DNA of 64,000 nucleotides from Vibrio cyclitrophicus (GCA_023206055.1 CP065366.1:2852001-2916000); one strand, 5' to 3'. Positions 36,386 to 44,721 are shown, counted from the stretch's first letter. Notes: a model not told the origin generated them from the letters alone. A program made the numbers and translations.

Positions 36386-36850
36386 TTATTTTGACTTGCG
36401 ATTTACTGGCTCAACGTAGCTTAGGCTAGTATCCCAAGGTTGCTCAATCCATGTATCTTGGGCGATATCAACAATGTACTCGTCTAGCAAATCAGCGCCA
36501 GATGGTTTTGCACATACAGCGATCAGTTTCGCTTTAGGGTACATTTCGCGAAGCTTACGTGCAGTGTCACCACTATCAACCAAGTCTTCAACGATTAGGA
36601 AGCCTTCGCCGTCACCTTCTGGTGCTTTAACGACTGTCATATCACGTTGGTGATCGTGGTCGTAGCTAGAAATACAAATCGTATCTACGTGACGAATACC
36701 TAGTTCACGAGCCAAGATTGCACCAGGAACCAAACCACCACGGCTTACAGCCCAGATGCCTTTCCACTGCTCTGCTGGCATTTGCTTTTCAGCAAGTTGA
36801 CGGCAGTAAGTCTGCATGTTGTCCCAAGTGATAACGAATTTGTTGCTCAT
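36386..36850 (-). CDS. gpt: Xanthine-guanine phosphoribosyltransferase
   Basis: Gpt salvages guanine and xanthine (weakly hypoxanthine) to their monophosphates using PRPP. The 154-residue protein has the PRPP motif VEDLVDSGDT at 87-96 and matches E. coli Gpt in length. The next gene upstream on the strand is an NCS2 purine permease with a PurR site, so uptake and salvage sit together. Confidence 0.95.
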   Translation of the reverse strand: MSNKFVITWDNMQTYCRQLAEKQMPAEQWKGIWAVSRGGLVPGAILARELGIRHVDTICISSYDHDHQRDMTVVKAPEGDGEGFLIVEDLVDSGDTARKLREMYPKAKLIAVCAKPSGADLLDEYIVDIAQDTWIEQPWDTSLSYVEPVNRKSK

Positions 36851-36934
36851 AGTATAAAACCTAATAATTTTGTCATGTTATTAGAGGCTATCTCAAACAT
36901 AGCCTCTTCAGCGATTAAGCAGAAATCTAGACGA

Positions 36935-38224
36935 TTAAGCGAAAATGTATTTAAGAATAAAGATAGCCGACATTACCCACACAGCAGGTGAAACGTCGCG
37001 ACCTTTACCACTTAGCAGCTTAATTGCAGCGTAAGCGATGAAACCTAATGAGATACCCTCAGCGATAGAGTACGTCAGCGGCATAAGCAGACATGTTACC
37101 ACGACTGGTGCAGCTTCCGTAAGATCACGCCAATCAATGCCAACTAGGCCAGACATCATCAGAATTGCCACATAGAAAAGTGCACCTGATGTTGCGTAAG
37201 CCGGAATCATACCTGCAAGTGGCGAGAAGAAAAGAGCCAGTAGGAATAAGATGCCAACCACAACAGCAGTTAGACCGGTACGACCGCCTTCAGCGACACC
37301 TGCAACACTCTCAACATAAGACGTTGTGTTTGATGTACCTAGCAGTGCACCAATAGATGTTGCTGTAGAGTCAGCAAGCAGTGCTTTGTTCAAGCGAGGG
37401 AGTTTGCCGTCTTCTTTGATTAGGTTTGCTTTCGTTGCAACACCAACCAGAGTGCCTGCTGTATCGAACAAATCGACGAACAAGAATGCAAATACCACTG
37501 AAATCATACCGATTTCAAATACAGCAGAGAAATCAAGCTGCATGAATGTCGGTGCAAGGCTTGGTGGTGTAGACATGATACCGCCGTATTGAACGTCACC
37601 TATTGCAATACCGATAGCCGTGATTGCTAGAATTGCAATCATTACCGCACCCTTCACACCGCGGTGAACAAGAGCAATAGTCAGGAAGAAACCAAGCGCA
37701 CCTAACATTGGCGCAATCGCAGTGATATCGCCAAGTGAAACCTTAGTTGCAGGGTTAGAAACAACGATGCCTGCATTACCAAGTGCGATAAACGCAAGGA
37801 AAAGGCCGATACCCGCAGAAATACCAACACGCAGAGACATAGGGATCGAGTTGATAATCCATTCACGGATCTTAAAGATACTTAAGAAGATGAAGATTAC
37901 GCCTGATACGAAAACCGCTGCCAGAGCAACTTGCCACGTATATCCCATACCCATTACAACAGCGTAGGTAAAGAATGCGTTCAAACCCATGCCTGGAGCT
38001 TGAGCAATTGGATAGTTAGCAACAAAGCCCATGATGAAACAGCCAATAGCAGCTGCTAAACAGGTTGCTACAAATACAGCGCCATGGTCCATACCAGCAT
38101 CAGCTAGAATCATTGGGTTTACAAAAATAATGTAAGCCATTGTTAGGAAGGTTGTTAGACCTGCGATGATTTCAGTGCGCACATTGGTGCCATTTTCACT
38201 GAGTTTGAATAGCTTTTCGAACAT
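36935..38224 (-). CDS. NCS2-family purine permease (AzgA-like guanine/hypoxanthine type)
   Basis: The 429-residue inner-membrane protein has about 12-14 hydrophobic helices and the AzgA-group signatures: EIIAGLTTFLTMAYIIFVNP near residue 18, ANYPIAQAPGMGLNAFF near 70, and LFDTAGTLVGVA near 250 with GTSNTTSYVES. That subgroup (E. coli GhxP, GhxQ, AdeP, AdeQ) imports guanine, hypoxanthine or adenine with H+. The gpt neighbour favours guanine/hypoxanthine. A sequence matching every fixed position of the PurR box lies 23-38 bases upstream of the ATG, so purine repression is likely. Confidence 0.9.
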   Translation of the reverse strand: MFEKLFKLSENGTNVRTEIIAGLTTFLTMAYIIFVNPMILADAGMDHGAVFVATCLAAAIGCFIMGFVANYPIAQAPGMGLNAFFTYAVVMGMGYTWQVALAAVFVSGVIFIFLSIFKIREWIINSIPMSLRVGISAGIGLFLAFIALGNAGIVVSNPATKVSLGDITAIAPMLGALGFFLTIALVHRGVKGAVMIAILAITAIGIAIGDVQYGGIMSTPPSLAPTFMQLDFSAVFEIGMISVVFAFLFVDLFDTAGTLVGVATKANLIKEDGKLPRLNKALLADSTATSIGALLGTSNTTSYVESVAGVAEGGRTGLTAVVVGILFLLALFFSPLAGMIPAYATSGALFYVAILMMSGLVGIDWRDLTEAAPVVVTCLLMPLTYSIAEGISLGFIAYAAIKLLSGKGRDVSPAVWVMSAIFILKYIFA

Positions 38225-38630
38225 TATCGAATCCTATAAGGGTAAAAAGTAAACGGTTGCGTAATCGATTGGCTGTGGATTATAAAGTTATCAAATAACA
38301 AATTCCAGATAGAATTAAGGCTCTAATCGATATTTATCAGAATGCCGTATGAAACAAAGCGATTAAAAACGAAAGTACAAATGATAAATAATGATTAAAA
38401 ACAATCAATTAATAGAAAATACCCAGTAAAGCCAGGTGGTTGTTTTTTCTACTACCGGTTATTTTCATTGATAATCTAGACGGTAAATTCTGAATTCAAA
38501 CCCACAATAGTTATGCATTTTTCAACAGGATCAGTAATAAGGTACAAATTGATATTTCGGCGTTTAAAAAATGACCACGCAGAACAGCAGTAAAAGTGAC
38601 AAGCGAAAGCGGTTTGGAAAAGTAGCAGGC
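38225..38630. other. Upstream region of the purine permease
   Basis: Apart from the PurR site, it is A+T-rich with no recognised feature. A 68-codon minus-strand frame (38511-38717) overlaps the downstream terminator and has no ribosome site. Confidence 0.55.
38247..38262 (-). promoter_or_regulatory. PurR operator upstream of the NCS2 permease
   Basis: Read on the minus strand ACGCAACCGTTTACTT fits all fixed positions of the PurR pattern ANGCAANCGNTTNCNT. It is centred about 30 bases before the permease ATG. PurR with hypoxanthine or guanine as corepressor would shut the permease when purines are plentiful. Confidence 0.8.
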
Positions 38631-38660
38631 AAAAAAAACGCCACTCAAAACTGAGTGGCG
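38631..38660 (-). terminator. Strong terminator of the small transcript
   Basis: CGCCACTCA and TGAGTGGCG form a perfect 9-bp stem with loop of 4, and T8 follows on the minus strand. It is 85 bases after the stop of the 28-codon frame and belongs to no other gene. Confidence 0.92.
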
Positions 38661-38744
38661 GTAGAATCTGTCAACCAAAAGGGCTGTAAAAGAATTCCAA
38701 TATATAGGGGTGAACAAAACTGTTCGAGTTACATGCTTACGGTA

Positions 38745-38831
38745 TTAGTAACCAAAGCTTGTAGGGTATGCAAAGTTGCTAGTGTAAACAGAGCTGTTAA
38801 TCCAGAACATTGCAGATGGTAAACCTTTCAT
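38745..38831 (-). CDS. Putative 28-residue small protein
   Basis: The frame ATG-TAA encodes MKGLPSAMFW then INSSVYTSNFAYPTSFGY. It is preceded by AAGGTGA at five bases' distance, an excellent ribosome site for such a small frame. A sigma-70-like promoter is 110-140 bases upstream and a strong terminator 85 bases downstream, so a ~305-nt minus-strand transcript is likely. The peptide is rich in aromatic and small polar residues, with no cluster of rare or regulatory codons and no obvious membrane helix; it is not a classical amino-acid leader because no structural gene follows. I do not recognise it. It could be a small protein, or the coding part of a dual-function RNA. Confidence 0.55.
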   Translation of the reverse strand: MKGLPSAMFWINSSVYTSNFAYPTSFGY

Positions 38832-38944
38832 AACTATCACCTTAATAAATCAATAAAAAACGAATTTGATTTCTCGGTTCCTTGGAGGCGATAAAACGGA
38901 CTCATCCTTTGAGCATTTACTCTTCATCTCAGAAGTTGGTTATT

Positions 38945-38972
38945 AATATACCCTAAAGAAAAAAGATTACAA
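38945..38972 (-). promoter_or_regulatory. Promoter of the small transcript
   Basis: On the minus strand TTGTAA (38967-38972), a 16-base spacer and TATATT (38945-38950) form a fair sigma-70 promoter. Initiation near 38937 would give a leader of ~105 bases before the small frame. Confidence 0.55.
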
Positions 38973-39287
38973 GTATTTTTTGCTATAGGTCACATTTTTG
39001 GCCATTTATGGTTATTTTTAAAACTCAATTCCGTAATTAAATTACAGAATAGAATTAAACAAACGTTTGCCTGTGCCATTTATAAGCATCAAGGCGCTTA
39101 ATTATGATCAGATGGACAAGAGCGCTTTCAAAATTTGAGCTATTTGAGGTTTAGAACCGCTACTCGTCAAAACGCTCAAGTGGTATGCTGTTGCCATCAA
39201 AACAGACCCATATTTTAGATTTTTGTTCTAGGTTTTTACCCATACAAAACCTAAATATATGGTTATCAAATAAAAAAGGAGTCATCC
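38973..39287. other. Upstream region of pepD
   Basis: It holds a near-consensus PurR-like site (39057-39072) and, shortly before pepD, a TAGGTTTT/AAAACCTA hairpin (39229-39253) whose right arm could also pair with an earlier segment near 39208-39223. The -35/-10 of pepD was not fixed. Confidence 0.45.
39057..39072. promoter_or_regulatory. PurR-like site in the small-transcript/pepD intergenic region
   Basis: AAACAAACGTTTGCCT fits 11 of the 12 fixed positions of the PurR box. It is about 215 bases before pepD and about 85 upstream of the divergent small-transcript promoter. Which gene it controls, if any, is unclear. Confidence 0.4.
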
Positions 39288-40760
39288 GTGTCTGAATTCC
39301 ATTCTGAGATCAGTAAATTATCCCCTGCCCCTATCTGGCAGTTCTTCGATAAGATTTGCTCAATCCCACACCCTTCTAAGCATGAAGAAGAGCTTGCTCA
39401 ATACATTATTGCTTGGGCAACAGAGCAAGGCCTAGATGTACGTCGTGACCCAACGGGCAACGTATTCATCAAAAAGCCAGCAACGGCGGGTATGGAAAAC
39501 AAAAAAGGTGTGGTGCTACAAGCTCACATCGATATGGTTCCACAAAAGAACGAAGACACAGTTCATGACTTCGCTAAAGATCCAATCCAACCATACATTG
39601 ATGGTGAGTGGGTTACAGCTAAAGGCACAACGCTTGGCGCTGATAACGGCATGGGCATGGCTTCTTGCCTAGCGGTTCTTGCTTCAAACGAAATCCAACA
39701 CGGCCCTATCGAAGTTCTACTAACAGTAGATGAAGAAGCGGGCATGACGGGTGCTTTCGGTCTTGAAGCGGGTTGGTTAGAAGGCGATATCCTTCTTAAC
39801 ACCGATTCAGAGCAAGAAGGCGAAGTGTACATGGGCTGTGCTGGCGGTATCGACGGTGCAATGACATTTGAAATTGCTCGTAACGCGATTCCAGCTGACT
39901 TCGTAACACGTAAGCTTACGCTAAAAGGCCTAAAAGGCGGTCACTCTGGTTGTGACATCCACACAGGTCGTGCAAACGCAAACAAACTGCTTGCTCGCTT
40001 CCTAGCAGGTCACGCAAAAGAGCTAGACCTTCGCATCGTCGAATTCAAAGGCGGTAGCCTTCGTAACGCGATCCCTCGTGAAGGTTTCGTAACGGTTGCT
40101 GTTCCTGCGGCAAACCAAGAAAAACTGGCTTCACTATACAACTACTACACAGAGCTGCTTTCAACAGAGCTAGGTAAAGTAGAAGACAGCATCGTGACTT
40201 TCAATGAAGAAGCTTCTGTAGAAATGGGCGCACTTGCGTCAGCAGATCAAGCTCGCTTCATTGCGGCACTTAACGCATGTCCAAACGGCGTGATTCGTAT
40301 GAGTGACGAGATTGAAGGTGTTGTTGAAACGTCTCTAAACGTAGGTGTTATCACAACAGAAGAGAACTCAATTACAGTACTTTGCCTGATCCGTTCTCTT
40401 ATCGATTCAGGTCGCTCACAAGTAGAAAGCATGCTGAATTCTGTTGCTGAACTAGCGGGCGCTAACATCGCCTTCTCTGGTGCTTACCCAGGTTGGAAAC
40501 CAGACGCAGATTCAGAAATCATGCATATCTTCCGCGACATGTACGAAGGTATCTACGGTCATAAGCCAAACATCATGGTTATCCATGCTGGTCTTGAGTG
40601 CGGCCTATTCAAAGAACCTTACCCGAACATGGATATGGTTTCTTTCGGCCCAACCATCAAGTTCCCGCACTCTCCTGATGAGAAAGTGAAGATCGACACC
40701 GTTGAGCTATTCTGGAACCAAATGGTTGCATTGCTTGAAGCGATCCCAGAAAAAGCTTAA
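39288..40760 (+). CDS. pepD: Aminoacyl-histidine dipeptidase (peptidase D)
   Basis: PepD is a cytoplasmic M20-family zinc peptidase with broad dipeptide specificity, including carnosine-like X-His. The 490-residue protein has the co-catalytic metal motifs: LQAHIDMVPQ near 79, GADNGMGMA near 118, and TVDEEAGMTGA near 147, followed by NTDSEQEGE. A GTG start is used, preceded by AAAGGAG. The coding sequence uses preferred codons throughout, which suggests strong expression. A terminator follows at 40844. Confidence 0.95.
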   Translation: MSEFHSEISKLSPAPIWQFFDKICSIPHPSKHEEELAQYIIAWATEQGLDVRRDPTGNVFIKKPATAGMENKKGVVLQAHIDMVPQKNEDTVHDFAKDPIQPYIDGEWVTAKGTTLGADNGMGMASCLAVLASNEIQHGPIEVLLTVDEEAGMTGAFGLEAGWLEGDILLNTDSEQEGEVYMGCAGGIDGAMTFEIARNAIPADFVTRKLTLKGLKGGHSGCDIHTGRANANKLLARFLAGHAKELDLRIVEFKGGSLRNAIPREGFVTVAVPAANQEKLASLYNYYTELLSTELGKVEDSIVTFNEEASVEMGALASADQARFIAALNACPNGVIRMSDEIEGVVETSLNVGVITTEENSITVLCLIRSLIDSGRSQVESMLNSVAELAGANIAFSGAYPGWKPDADSEIMHIFRDMYEGIYGHKPNIMVIHAGLECGLFKEPYPNMDMVSFGPTIKFPHSPDEKVKIDTVELFWNQMVALLEAIPEKA

Positions 40761-40843
40761 CCCGATAAGCTATGTTTGTTCAGTAAATCGTGCTTTTCAA
40801 TAGATAGTACTTTTCAGTAAGCACCTTTTATCCGAGACAAAAT

Positions 40844-40874
40844 AAAACAGGTACTCAATGAGTACCTGTTTTTG
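40844..40874. terminator. Terminator between pepD and the DUF3332 gene
   Basis: AAACAGGTACT and AGTACCTGTTT pair across CAATG, with T runs on the plus strand and A/T on the other. It can end pepD and probably also the convergent lipoprotein gene. Confidence 0.85.
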
Positions 40875-40917
40875 TATCTAATTTTTGTAAACGACTATTT
40901 GTGACTAAAAGAAACAA

Positions 40918-41457
40918 TTAAGCGCGTGAAGCTGCGTAGCTCTCTAATTCATCAATTGAAGTTTGTGCAACCACTTCGCCATCGATGAAGTACGTCACCA
41001 TCTCACCATCACGAACACCGATTAGTGTCGCTCGCTCACCAAATTGGTAAGTGATATCCATTTGGATTGTGTTTTCATCAACCTGCTGCATCTGACCTTT
41101 TTCGATCATGTTTACATTGGTGATAGGACCTACAGGCGCTTCCGTTAGAGACGGATCTAATTGATGGTTAATATCAAGGTAAGTATCAACCTTAGTATCA
41201 AAGATGTGCGGCGCACCCGTTAATGGGTTGCTACCAGTCCAGAACTCTAGAGAGTTAAACACTAGGTAATCTGCAGCAACTGTTAGACCGTAAGCTGGAG
41301 CTAACAATAAGTTTAAGCCGCCACGAGCATAACGGTTATCAACGGCTTTAAGGTTGAACTTCATTAGGTAACCCGTTACTGCGTTGCTACCAACACAGCC
41401 AGATAAAGCAACAGATACCACCGCTAGTGCTACAACTTTTGAAATTGTTTTTTTCAT
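40918..41457 (-). CDS. DUF3332-family lipoprotein
   Basis: The 179-residue protein starts with a lipoprotein signal (KVVALAVVSVALSGC), with the lipidated cysteine at residue 21. The mature part carries the DUF3332 signature: AVDNRYARGGLNLLLAPAYG and VFNSLEFWTGSNPL. Function is not known; a few relatives are small periplasmic lipoproteins in marine gamma-proteobacteria. Start at 41457 is preferred because the signal peptide begins there; the longer frame adds 23 hydrophobic residues upstream. It is divergent from the AstE-like gene. Confidence 0.8.
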   Translation of the reverse strand: MKKTISKVVALAVVSVALSGCVGSNAVTGYLMKFNLKAVDNRYARGGLNLLLAPAYGLTVAADYLVFNSLEFWTGSNPLTGAPHIFDTKVDTYLDINHQLDPSLTEAPVGPITNVNMIEKGQMQQVDENTIQMDITYQFGERATLIGVRDGEMVTYFIDGEVVAQTSIDELESYAASRA

Positions 41458-41728
41458 TTTGATCTCAATATTTAAATTTGGCCGCCAAAAAATGGCGGTG
41501 GATAATACCAACGAACTGAATAACAAATATCAGCGCTAAATCAATGTATTGTCAGAAAATTCACAATTTGAAACACCCTTCAATTAGCCAAATAAAAAAC
41601 TGAAACCAATTCAGAAGCTCCTTCATAAAAAACTTTTGTCGTCACCGTAAAGCGATTGATTCGTACTAAAAATCAACGATTGCTACATTCCGTGTTAACG
41701 AATTATCACCATGTTGAGAACAACCTAA

Positions 41729-42775
41729 ATGGCAAGACTAAAACCTAATCAACCCTTCGAATTACTTGGTTATACTGTTCAGCCAGGACAACGAATGGAG
41801 ATTGAACTGCAAGCGGCTCAGCTTTACACGCATTCTCCACTTTCGATCCCGATTGAAATTATTCACGGTCGCCAAGCAGGCCCAACACTGATGGTAAATG
41901 CGGCTATCCACGGCGATGAGCTAAACGGTGTTGAGATTGCACGACAACTGACCAATGCGATTGATCCAAAGAAACTGAAAGGGACATTGATTGTTGTGCC
42001 TATCGTTAACGTGTTTGGCTTTATCCATAAGTCTCGTTACCTACCAGATCGTCGTGACCTAAACCGTTGCTTCCCTGGCAGTGAGAAAGGGTCGTTAACA
42101 TCACGCATCGCTTACACCTTCTTCGAAAACGTGGCAAAGCACTGTGATTACATTCTGGATCTACACACGGGCGCGATTCACCGTACCAATCTGCCACAGA
42201 TTCGTGCAAACCTATCGAACCCTGAAACACTGCGCATCGCAAAAGCGTTCGCAACACCTGTGATCATTGATTCTCCGCTGCGTGATGGCTCACTGCGTAG
42301 CGAAGCGGAAAAACTGGGGATCCCTGTATTAACTTACGAAGGTGGTGAAGCGCTGCGTTTTGATCACCTAGCGATTCGTGCGGGTTACCTTGGCGTGCAT
42401 CAAGTGATGAAAGAAATCGGCATGCTGCGTCCTAACCGTAAGAAGTTACCAGAGCCAGTATTGAGTAAATCCACCAGTTGGATCCGCGCTGAGTCAGACG
42501 GTATTTTGCGTAACATGGTAAGACTGGGTGAACAAGTTGAAGCGGGGCAAACCCTTGCTTACATCAGCTCTCCATTGGGTCACCAAGAAGGCCAAGTGAT
42601 CACAACCAAAGGCGGTATCGTGATTGGTCAGCAAACTCTGCCTTTGGTCAATGAAGGTGATGCTGTGTTCCACATCGCTTACTTCAAGCAAGACGATGAA
42701 GAAGTCGGACAATCAGTAGAAAGCTACATTGAAGAAGTGGCAGAAGATGATTGGCTAACTGCGCTGAATAACTGA
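41729..42775 (+). CDS. AstE/aspartoacylase-type zinc deacylase
   Basis: The 348-residue protein belongs to the M14-like succinylglutamate desuccinylase/aspartoacylase family. The zinc ligands are visible as H61 and E64 (HGDE) and H146 (LDLHTG). An R-rich NRCFPG segment near 112 may bind the carboxylate of the substrate. The C-terminal ~80 residues add a biotinyl-lipoyl-like stretch (VRLGEQVEAGQTLAYISSP). No ast genes accompany it, so it is not the arginine catabolic AstE; the substrate is unknown. Confidence 0.8.
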   Translation: MARLKPNQPFELLGYTVQPGQRMEIELQAAQLYTHSPLSIPIEIIHGRQAGPTLMVNAAIHGDELNGVEIARQLTNAIDPKKLKGTLIVVPIVNVFGFIHKSRYLPDRRDLNRCFPGSEKGSLTSRIAYTFFENVAKHCDYILDLHTGAIHRTNLPQIRANLSNPETLRIAKAFATPVIIDSPLRDGSLRSEAEKLGIPVLTYEGGEALRFDHLAIRAGYLGVHQVMKEIGMLRPNRKKLPEPVLSKSTSWIRAESDGILRNMVRLGEQVEAGQTLAYISSPLGHQEGQVITTKGGIVIGQQTLPLVNEGDAVFHIAYFKQDDEEVGQSVESYIEEVAEDDWLTALNN

Positions 42776-42791
42776 TCAGACAATGCTTAAC

Positions 42792-42842
42792 TGTTTAAGA
42801 GCTCGACGTTAAAAGCGAGAAGCCAAACCGAGCTCTTAAACA
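42792..42842. repeat. 14-bp perfect inverted repeat after the deacylase gene
   Basis: TGTTTAAGAGCTCG and CGAGCTCTTAAACA flank 23 bases. It follows the stop by 17 bases; no T run is adjacent. A long-stem terminator follows 25 bases later. Confidence 0.65.
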
Positions 42843-42866
42843 CAATAAAACAGAACTCCACAAACT

Positions 42867-42924
42867 AAAAAGCCCCAATACACTTTTAACTAGAAAGAAA
42901 AAAGTTGTATCGGGGCTTTTTTTT
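42867..42924 (+). terminator. Long-stem terminator after the deacylase gene
   Basis: AAAAGCCCC then ATACA then CTTTT pair in order with AAAAGTTGTATCGGGGCTTTT (one mismatch, one bulge), followed by T8 on the plus strand. Confidence 0.85.
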
Positions 42925-42977
42925 CACAAATCCCTTATCTTAAAATTAAGGGATCTATAAATTAGTCATGCACTGAA

Positions 42978-43295
42978 TTATTCAGCGTCTTCTTGCTCTT
43001 CTGCACGAGCTTTAGCGCGCGCTTCACGTGCTTGCTCAGCTTTAAGCTCTTTAGTGTGACGTAGTTCGTCACGCTCTTTACGCTGCTCTGATTTACGCTC
43101 GTTACGTTCAGCTTGGTTAGCGATGAAAGATGCTAGCTCTTTCTCTGCCCACTCTTGTGCTAGAACTTCAGTTTCGAAACCAGATTCACGCTTAGATACT
43201 GTAGTGCTGCGAGACGTTACTTGACGAGTAATCTCTGCACACCAACCGTTGCGTTTTTCTGTAAGGCGGATATCAAATTTTTTGTTCTTAGACAT
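42978..43295 (-). CDS. DUF3622-family small basic protein
   Basis: The 105-residue protein begins with a compact N-terminal domain (FDIRLTEKRNGWCAEITRQ), after which residues 55-105 are a highly charged helix (lysine, arginine, glutamate) that may form a coiled coil. It matches the DUF3622 family, found in Vibrio and relatives, with unknown function. It is single, with an A+T-rich spacer between it and the divergent add gene that contains a long palindrome. Confidence 0.75.
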   Translation of the reverse strand: MSKNKKFDIRLTEKRNGWCAEITRQVTSRSTTVSKRESGFETEVLAQEWAEKELASFIANQAERNERKSEQRKERDELRHTKELKAEQAREARAKARAEEQEDAE

Positions 43296-43645
43296 GTTCT
43301 ATTTTTTCCTAAGGGAGATCATTAAGGGATCGGTCAACTTTGATAACTCCATCTAAGTGAGCATCTTTTAACACCATCCCTTGGTAAGCGCGGTATTAGA
43401 GCACAAATCAATGAATATTGCTGCAAATATTTGCAGCGGATCACACTCTAATGCTGCAAATCGTTTTCGCCTGATTTCAATCGGTTCGTAACTCTCGGTT
43501 CACCATCAACTTCAGCCCTGTTTTATCGACCACAATGAAATGAACTATGCTCAAACAGAGATAAATGAATCGCCTAAGACTTCCTATTGATAGGCACTCA
43601 CATCTCACCTACTCCGCCCATAATTAAAATAGCTAAGGAGTTGCT
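43296..43645. other. Intergenic region between the DUF3622 gene and add
   Basis: The gap holds an 18-bp perfect palindrome (43420-43437) with a repeat of one half at 43453-43461. No adenine riboswitch was recognised in front of add: the junction pattern seen for V. vulnificus add is absent. Confidence 0.6.
43420..43437. promoter_or_regulatory. 18-bp perfect palindrome GCTGCAAATATTTGCAGC
   Basis: A dyad-symmetric operator-like site, with the half GCTGCAAAT repeated in direct orientation 16 bases downstream (43453-43461). It is ~125 bases before the DUF3622 start and ~210 before add. The regulator is unknown. Confidence 0.6.
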
Positions 43646-44653
43646 ATGGATAGCTTCATCAAAAATTTACCGAAGGTTGAGCTGCACTTACACATAGAAG
43701 GCACATTAGAACCAGAGCTGATGTTCGAGCTTGCCAAGCGTAATAACGTGTCGATTCCCTTTGAAAACCCAGACCAAGTGCGAGACGCGTACCAATTCCA
43801 CAATCTTCAGTCCTTTCTCGATATCTATTACCAAGGCGCTAACGTGCTACTCCACCAGCAGGATTTCTACGACCTGACTTGGGCTTACCTACTGAAATGC
43901 CAGCAAGATAATGTGGTTCATACTGAGATATTCTTCGACCCTCAAACTCACACTGAACGCGGCATTGTCTTTGAAGTCATCATAAGCGGAATCACTCGAG
44001 CTTTGAATCAAGCGGAGCAAGAGCTTGGTATCAGCAGCCAACTGATCATGTGTTTTCTGCGTCACCTTGATGAAGACAGCGCTTTTGAAACGCTCAAACA
44101 AGCCCTTCCTTATAAAGATAAGATCATAGCGGTTGGGTTAGATTCATCAGAACAGGGCAATCCGCCAGAGAAGTTTAAACATGTATTCCAAGAAGCGATC
44201 AACCAAGGCTTTCTGACTGTCGCACACGCCGGAGAAGAAGGCCCAGCACAAAATATTACCGACGCACTGAGCTTGTTAGGCATTACCCGAATTGATCATG
44301 GCGTTCGCTGTGTTGAAGATGAAAACTTGATGGAACAGCTAATCGCTAAACGCACACCGCTGACGGTCTGCCCGCTGTCGAATACCAAGCTCAAGGTGTT
44401 TGAGACCATGCAAGAACACAACATCGTCGAGTTGCTGAGAAAAGGGCTGTGCGTCACCATCAATTCCGATGATCCGGCTTACTTCGGCGGCTATATGAAT
44501 GATAACTTCCTAGCCGTCGCCAATGCTCACCCAGTGACCAAAAACGAATTAGCGCAATTCAGTATTAATGCCATCGAAGCCAGTTTCATCTCGCCTAACG
44601 CCAAAGAAGATCTCATCACACAGGTACGCCAATACCTTGCTGCGAATACTTAA
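43646..44653 (+). CDS. add: Adenosine deaminase-family protein, adenine-deaminase type
   Basis: The 335-residue zinc hydrolase has all catalytic residues: H14 and H16 in ELHLHIEG, H194 and E197 in VAHAGEEG, and D275-D276 in NSDDPAYFGG. The family splits into adenosine and adenine deaminases. The DDPAYFGGY motif and GLDSSEQGNPP segment are those of the Pseudomonas PA0148 group, shown to act on adenine (to hypoxanthine), so adenine is the better substrate guess. It would supply hypoxanthine to gpt-type salvage. AAGGAGTTGCT precedes the ATG. Confidence 0.85.
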   Translation: MDSFIKNLPKVELHLHIEGTLEPELMFELAKRNNVSIPFENPDQVRDAYQFHNLQSFLDIYYQGANVLLHQQDFYDLTWAYLLKCQQDNVVHTEIFFDPQTHTERGIVFEVIISGITRALNQAEQELGISSQLIMCFLRHLDEDSAFETLKQALPYKDKIIAVGLDSSEQGNPPEKFKHVFQEAINQGFLTVAHAGEEGPAQNITDALSLLGITRIDHGVRCVEDENLMEQLIAKRTPLTVCPLSNTKLKVFETMQEHNIVELLRKGLCVTINSDDPAYFGGYMNDNFLAVANAHPVTKNELAQFSINAIEASFISPNAKEDLITQVRQYLAANT

Positions 44654-44671
44654 TGAGTTATCAAGATTAAA

Positions 44672-44696
44672 AAAGGGAAGCTCTGAGCTTCCCTTT
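44672..44696. terminator. Bidirectional terminator between add and nnrS
   Basis: AAAGGGAAGCTC and GAGCTTCCCTTT pair almost without a loop, with A and T runs at the ends. The genes converge here. Confidence 0.8.
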
Positions 44697-44721
44697 CTGT
44701 ATCAATCGATAATTAATTGGC

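Noticed and set aside
38511..38717. 68-codon minus-strand frame
   Set aside because: It spans the terminator of the small transcript, has no ribosome site, and its composition is that of A+T-rich spacer.
43560..43645. Adenine riboswitch before add
   Set aside because: The conserved junction and loop segments known from V. vulnificus add are absent.
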